Below, piece by piece: positions 6,275-9,028 of a DNA stretch of 9,028 bases (the first letter of the stretch is position 1; each line of letters starts with the position of its first letter). This DNA is from Methylomarinum sp. GTDB lineage: Bacteria; Pseudomonadota; Gammaproteobacteria; Methylococcales; Methylomonadaceae. The position numbers were made by a program, and so were the translations under genes. Location: positions 1 through 9,028 of the forward strand of contig WTAG01000484.1 of the NCBI GenBank assembly GCA_013139755.1, written 5' to 3'. Under the pieces are notes generated by a model that had not been told where the DNA came from, ran no database searches, and worked only from the letters and a program-made list of their open reading frames with translations.

Positions 6275-6955
6275 TTAACTATTTAACAACAAATTGACTT
6301 GCTTGGAGTCAATGGTTTTTATGTCTTCTTCATAAATATAATCAGCCAGTTGAATTATTTTTTTCCAATTTGACGTGTTATTTATAAAATCAAAGGACTG
6401 TGTAAGTAATTTAGATATAAGCTGGTTTTGCTGGTCTTTACACTTAGAAAAACATACTAAATACTGATTGATTGATGCCAAGTCAGATGATCCACCATAG
6501 TTGTGCAAAGCATCCAGATTGATTAAGTTTTGGTTAAAAACCTCACCATCAGACATGGCAACGTATTTTGCTTCTACTATAGGGCCAATTAGAAGATTAA
6601 TAACATCAGTTTCAAAAGCGGTAAAAAAATCTTTAATATTTTTTTCTGAGTTACGCTCTATGTAAAGACCTATATGAGAGCTTAAACAATCTGCTGATTT
6701 CGGTATGGTTTTTATATGTCTACCTCCATTAACGATAGCACTGTAATCTTCATCCACTGTATATCCATGCGAAGATTTAGGGTTTGCGTTTTGGGAGGTG
6801 TTTTTAAAGGTGATTTGAAAGGAAACAGGGGGAAGCTGCTTTAGTTTGTTGCTCATAAGGATAGCCACAGCATGTCCAGATTCATGGTAAGCAATTCTTT
6901 TTTTATGAATTTCAATGTTGCTGCTAGATAAATTGATGGACTGATTTCGTTTCAT
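6275..6955 (-). CDS. Stand-alone FtsH-peptidase-like (M41-like) zinc metalloprotease
   Basis: This 226-aa protein carries HESGH at residues 24-28 (AYHESGHAVA), the zinc-binding HExxH in the form seen in FtsH (HEAGHA). A later block, NYGGSSDLASI (152-162), matches the FtsH segment that supplies the third zinc ligand; here that would be Asp158. GPIVEAKY (124-131) resembles the conserved G-R-x-A-E-E helix between them. There is no AAA ATPase module, Walker motif or membrane segment. The protein is therefore only the peptidase half, starting almost at the HExxH. Such a protein would need a partner unfoldase, would cut loosely folded substrates, or may act otherwise. The start at 6955 has only a weak site (AGGCGG). 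It lies between two small DUF2934-related genes and upstream of Hsp20 on one strand. Substrates are unknown. Confidence 0.78.
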   Translation of the reverse strand: MKRNQSINLSSSNIEIHKKRIAYHESGHAVAILMSNKLKQLPPVSFQITFKNTSQNANPKSSHGYTVDEDYSAIVNGGRHIKTIPKSADCLSSHIGLYIERNSEKNIKDFFTAFETDVINLLIGPIVEAKYVAMSDGEVFNQNLINLDALHNYGGSSDLASINQYLVCFSKCKDQQNQLISKLLTQSFDFINNTSNWKKIIQLADYIYEEDIKTIDSKQVNLLLNS

Positions 6956-7017
6956 ATCACTGCCGCCTATTTGATTAAAAGTTAGTTGGAAGTTGTATAA
7001 GTAATGCTTTGTATTGC

Positions 7018-7218
7018 TTATGCTGCTTGCTCTATAGACATTGTCTCGTTAATTTCCTGCTCAGCCTCATACCAGTCAGATACCTCGTAACCAGGCTCAA
7101 AACCTCTTTTTTCAGCCTTGTAATAGGCACATTTTGCGATCATTTCATAACAATCTTCTCCAGACATAGTGCTGTCTAACGTGATTGATTTTAAATCAGG
7201 TTTCTTATTAGTAGTCAT
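7018..7218 (-). CDS. DUF2934 family small protein
   Basis: This 66-aa protein has the block YEMIAKCAYYKAEKRGF followed by EPGYEVSDWYEAEQEI (about residues 24-56), which is the DUF2934 pattern of an Ala/Tyr-rich helix, a glycine turn and a D-W-x-x-A-E helix. The function of the family is unknown. GAGG sits 8 bases before the ATG. The gene is first in a minus-strand series and lies 62 bases upstream of the M41-like protease, so the two may share a transcript. It is divergent from the secreted-protein operon beginning at 7749. A shorter relative lies on the other side of the protease at 6018-6197. Confidence 0.8.
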   Translation of the reverse strand: MTTNKKPDLKSITLDSTMSGEDCYEMIAKCAYYKAEKRGFEPGYEVSDWYEAEQEINETMSIEQAA

Positions 7219-7288
7219 GGTATTAACCTCAAATTAAAATTTAAACTAAAGTCTACTAAAACAATATGCTTTTTAAAATAAGCTTAAC

Positions 7289-7313
7289 TACCTAGGTATA
7301 AATGCTTAGGTAT
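7289..7313. promoter_or_regulatory. Operator-like palindrome and direct repeat (TAGGTA motifs), left cluster
   Basis: TACCTAGGTA (7289-7298) is a perfect 10-bp palindrome. TAGGTAT occurs at 7293-7299 and again at 7307-7313, 14 bases apart. The position, 71 to 95 bases upstream of the DUF2934 start, suits a regulator binding site. The regulator is unknown. Confidence 0.35.
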
Positions 7314-7364
7314 TATTACGTATGTTTTTTAATAACTTTATCATTTAATATCGATTTTAGATTT

Positions 7365-7530
7365 TTAAGGAGCCTCTGATTAAGTCTGGACGAAGTAGAT
7401 TATGCTCATAATATTCAGATTAAAAGTAAAAATCGCTAGGTAATAGCAGGCTATTGCGAAGGTTTTTAACGCAGAAGCTGGATACTCAGGGCCTAGGTAC
7501 AAGTTCATGACTTGATCAGAGGCTCCTTAA
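7365..7530. mobile_element. 166-bp MITE-like element, copy 2
   Basis: This copy has the same length and orientation as that at 5242-5407. Its terminal repeats are better preserved: the left 22 bases and the reverse complement of the right 22 differ at one position. The inner right arm has diverged (GGGCCTAGGTAC in place of the pairing arm of copy 1), so the full foldback is lost and only the ends and a small central stem (AATAG-CAGG-CTATT) remain. The flanks outside TTAA show no longer target duplication. It lies inside the intergenic region upstream of the secreted-protein operon. Confidence 0.82.
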
Positions 7531-7553
7531 CTAAAGAGCGGTTATAGATTTCG

Positions 7554-7590
7554 TAGGTATGAAAGTTATCCGTATTATTACCTAGGTAAT
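7554..7590. promoter_or_regulatory. Operator-like palindrome ATTACCTAGGTAAT, right cluster
   Basis: ATTACCTAGGTAAT (7577-7590) is a perfect 14-bp palindrome sharing its core with the palindrome at 7289-7298. A further TAGGTAT lies at 7554-7560, 29 bases upstream of the TAGGTAA at 7583-7589. It lies about 160 bases before the secreted-protein gene. Confidence 0.4.
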
Positions 7591-7736
7591 CGCACTAATA
7601 GAAAAGTGTATTTGATTTTTGTAAAATAATTACAACATTAATACTTGAGTATTTTTTATGTATATCGGTTATCCGGATGTTATGAAGTTACCTGAGATAA
7701 CAACTGCAATAGAAAATCAATCGTATGGTAATGAGT

Positions 7737-7740
7737 GAGG
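7737..7740 (+). promoter_or_regulatory. Ribosome binding site deciding the start at 7749
   Basis: GAGG lies 8 bases before the ATG at 7749. The upstream in-frame ATGs at 7725 and 7731 have no such site, and starting at 7749 gives a better-placed signal peptide. Confidence 0.55.
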
Positions 7741-7748
7741 TTATTATA

Positions 7749-8270
7749 ATGAATATAAACAACAATGTATTTGAGTTTTTATTTGAAATAATAAAGGTTA
7801 TTCTTCTGGTCGGCTTAGTTGCAAGTGTAGGTATATCCTTTCCTACTAATGCGGACGAACAAGGGGGGGGGATCGTGGTATTGCGTTATGTACCGCAAAG
7901 ATCCGCTATCAGACCCTCAATAGTTCCTGGTAAAACGATTTTTGTGAGTACTTCTCCAGACAAAACAGTAATAAATGCAACAAGAACTGCCAAACCAAAT
8001 GCAGCTCTTGATCAACTGAATGAACTAGACGAAGAAGATTTTGCAGGGATTAGCAGTAACATACCTCAAATTAATTTTGATATTAATAGCAGCAATATCT
8101 CGACGGGAGTCAGCAGTTCATCGGGATTTAATTCAAATATGATCCAGTCAGCACAAGGAATTAGATCTAATTTAGGCGGCGTGGCATCTGCAACCGGTTC
8201 TGTCCGAAGGGCTACCTCTTCAATAGGTAGATCAATTCAAGGTGTAACCGGGATTTTATCCCCTAGATAA
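7749..8270 (+). CDS. Unrecognised secreted protein, 173 aa, with a G9 tract
   Basis: I do not recognise this family. The N-terminus (MNINNNVFEFLFEIIKVILL...) has a hydrophobic core and a plausible signal peptidase site after TNA, so it should be exported. The mature part begins DEQGGGIVVLRYVPQRSAIR. A Ser/Asn-rich middle (INSSNISTGVSSSSGFNSN) and a Gly/Ser/Arg-rich tail ending TGILSPR follow. There are no cysteines in the mature part, no enzyme motif and no membrane anchor. The start at 7749 is preferred to 7725 because of its ribosome site. The gene ends 17 bases before the amyloid-like gene, so the two form an operon and may act together at the cell surface, perhaps as a minor subunit or chaperone; that is inference. 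A run of nine G right after the signal peptide could switch the gene on and off. Confidence 0.7.
   Translation: MNINNNVFEFLFEIIKVILLVGLVASVGISFPTNADEQGGGIVVLRYVPQRSAIRPSIVPGKTIFVSTSPDKTVINATRTAKPNAALDQLNELDEEDFAGISSNIPQINFDINSSNISTGVSSSSGFNSNMIQSAQGIRSNLGGVASATGSVRRATSSIGRSIQGVTGILSPR
7863..7871 (+). repeat. Homopolymer run of nine G in coding sequence
   Basis: Nine G encode Gly-Gly-Gly just after the predicted signal peptide. Gain or loss of one G would shift the frame near the start of the protein. Runs of this length are unusual in AT-rich coding DNA and are a classic site of slipped-strand change. Confidence 0.85.
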
Positions 8271-8287
8271 AGCAGAGGCAGGGAATT

Positions 8288-9028
8288 ATGTTATCAGCTA
8301 GAATATTTATATTGCCCACCATGCTAGTCAATAGCGTGTTCTGCAATTCAGTGACCGCAGGCGAATTACTATTGCCTCCAGGGTTTATTACTCAATCTAC
8401 AATTGATGGCAAGGTTACAGATCCCGGCAGACCTATAAATGAAGGTGTAGTGACTGTTAACATAGCCTCTGGAGAACAAAATGCTCAGGCCAACCTAGGC
8501 AGTATTGCTTTAAATCTTCAGAGTGCTGCTGCCAAGGTAAATCTTGATATTCAGCAGGCAGTTGAAAATAATCAGTCAATACTGCCCAACCAGGCAAAGG
8601 CAGAAATTACAGGTAACAGTTTCAGCAACTCAGTAGGCTGGATTGCTGTTAATCAGGCCAGTGGCCTGGCAAATGCTCAGGTTAATGCATTTAGTTTCAG
8701 CGAAGGTAGCCAGGTGATGACGGATACTAGAATAAAGCAAACAATAACCGGTGATTTCAAACCACTGGCTGTGCTTCCGGTAACAAACGGTACAGCCGAT
8801 ACAGAATTGGACATCAATGGGGAATTTCTTGCGGACAATGCGCTACAGGAAACACTCTCTGGTGAACAACCGCTGATTGATGGCGGCTTACTTAGGGCGC
8901 AACGAGCAATATCGGTCGAGGATACTGCATTTCGTAACACACTAGGGGTAGTCCAGCTTAATCAATCAGCGGGATCGGGCAACCGCTCGATCAACAACTT
9001 CGCACTACGAGTCATAGTAGATGCGAAA
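8288..9028 (+). CDS. Secreted Fap/adhesin-like repeat protein, 3' partial
   Basis: The frame is open from an ATG at 8288 to the window edge (247 codons, no stop). GAGG lies 9 bases before the ATG. Residues 1-24 form a signal peptide with a likely cut after VTA. Three repeats share the pattern [VL]-N-x-x-[SA]-G-x-x-N-x-x-x-N: VNIASGEQNAQAN (57-69), VNQASGLANAQVN (121-133) and LNQSAGSGNRSIN (224-236), each after a short hydrophobic strand and followed by F/I-[AS]. The spacers are 64 and 103 residues. This Asn/Gln/Gly pattern is typical of Fap-type functional amyloid subunits and of related bacterial proteins annotated as adhesins. The likely role is surface fibre or biofilm matrix, by inference. 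No Fap secretion genes are visible, so the rest of the system would lie downstream. The C-terminus is missing. Confidence 0.72.
   Translation, partial: MLSARIFILPTMLVNSVFCNSVTAGELLLPPGFITQSTIDGKVTDPGRPINEGVVTVNIASGEQNAQANLGSIALNLQSAAAKVNLDIQQAVENNQSILPNQAKAEITGNSFSNSVGWIAVNQASGLANAQVNAFSFSEGSQVMTDTRIKQTITGDFKPLAVLPVTNGTADTELDINGEFLADNALQETLSGEQPLIDGGLLRAQRAISVEDTAFRNTLGVVQLNQSAGSGNRSINNFALRVIVDAK

Larger units (their letters stand above)
7219..7748. other. 530-bp divergent intergenic region with operator-like motifs and a repeat element
   Basis: It separates the minus-strand DUF2934 gene from the plus-strand secreted-protein operon and must hold promoters for both. It contains the second 166-bp element (7365-7530), TAGGTA motifs on both sides of it, and a short palindrome AATACT-TG-AGTATT (7640-7653) followed by a T-run. 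No clear -35/-10 pair can be chosen with confidence and no reading frame stands out. Confidence 0.6.

Noticed and set aside
8677..8940. Minus-strand 87-aa open frame
   Set aside because: It is a shadow of the amyloid-like gene, whose plus frame has a signal peptide, a ribosome site and internal repeats.
1..9028. CRISPR array, tRNA or rRNA genes
   Set aside because: No regularly spaced repeats with unique spacers, no cloverleaf with a CCA end and no rRNA-like conserved stretches were seen on either strand.

Overview
The window reads as AT-rich (roughly 40% GC) proteobacterial chromosome, probably a gammaproteobacterium. This rests on the NfeD/slipin pair, the CHASE-PAS-GGDEF protein, the Hsp20 types, good Shine-Dalgarno sites and short repeat elements with inverted ends. 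A methylotroph-like gammaproteobacterium would fit, but nothing here fixes the genus.

Region 1 (1-2008, plus strand) is a two-gene membrane operon. It holds the 3' part of a long-form NfeD serine protease and, overlapping it by 4 bases, a slipin (stomatin-like SPFH protein) whose hydrophobic C-terminus is the expected protease target. The next 277 bases hold a decayed ISL3-like transposase tail and an inverted repeat.

Region 2 (2286-7218, minus strand) is a series of six genes that looks like a stress or protein-quality-control neighbourhood. In transcription order they are: a 66-aa DUF2934 protein, a stand-alone FtsH-peptidase-like (M41-like) protein with no AAA module, a 59-aa DUF2934-like relative, a cytosolic Hsp20 with a C-terminal I-x-I motif, a membrane-anchored Hsp20 without that motif, and a CHASE-PAS-GGDEF diguanylate cyclase. 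A 166-bp MITE-like element separates the two Hsp20 genes.

Region 3 (7219-7748) is a 530-bp divergent intergenic region. It holds a second 166-bp copy of the same element and several TAGGTA motifs, two of them at the centre of perfect palindromes.

Region 4 (7749-9028, plus strand) is an apparent two-gene operon for secreted proteins. The first is an unrecognised exported protein of 173 aa with a run of nine G just after its signal peptide, which makes it a phase-variation candidate. The second is open at the window edge and carries three V-N-x-x-[SA]-G-x-x-N repeats of the kind found in Fap/adhesin-type functional amyloids.

The points most worth following up are the paired 166-bp elements, the G9 tract upstream of the amyloid-like gene, the protease lacking AAA flanked by two related small proteins, and the TAGGTA operator-like cluster.
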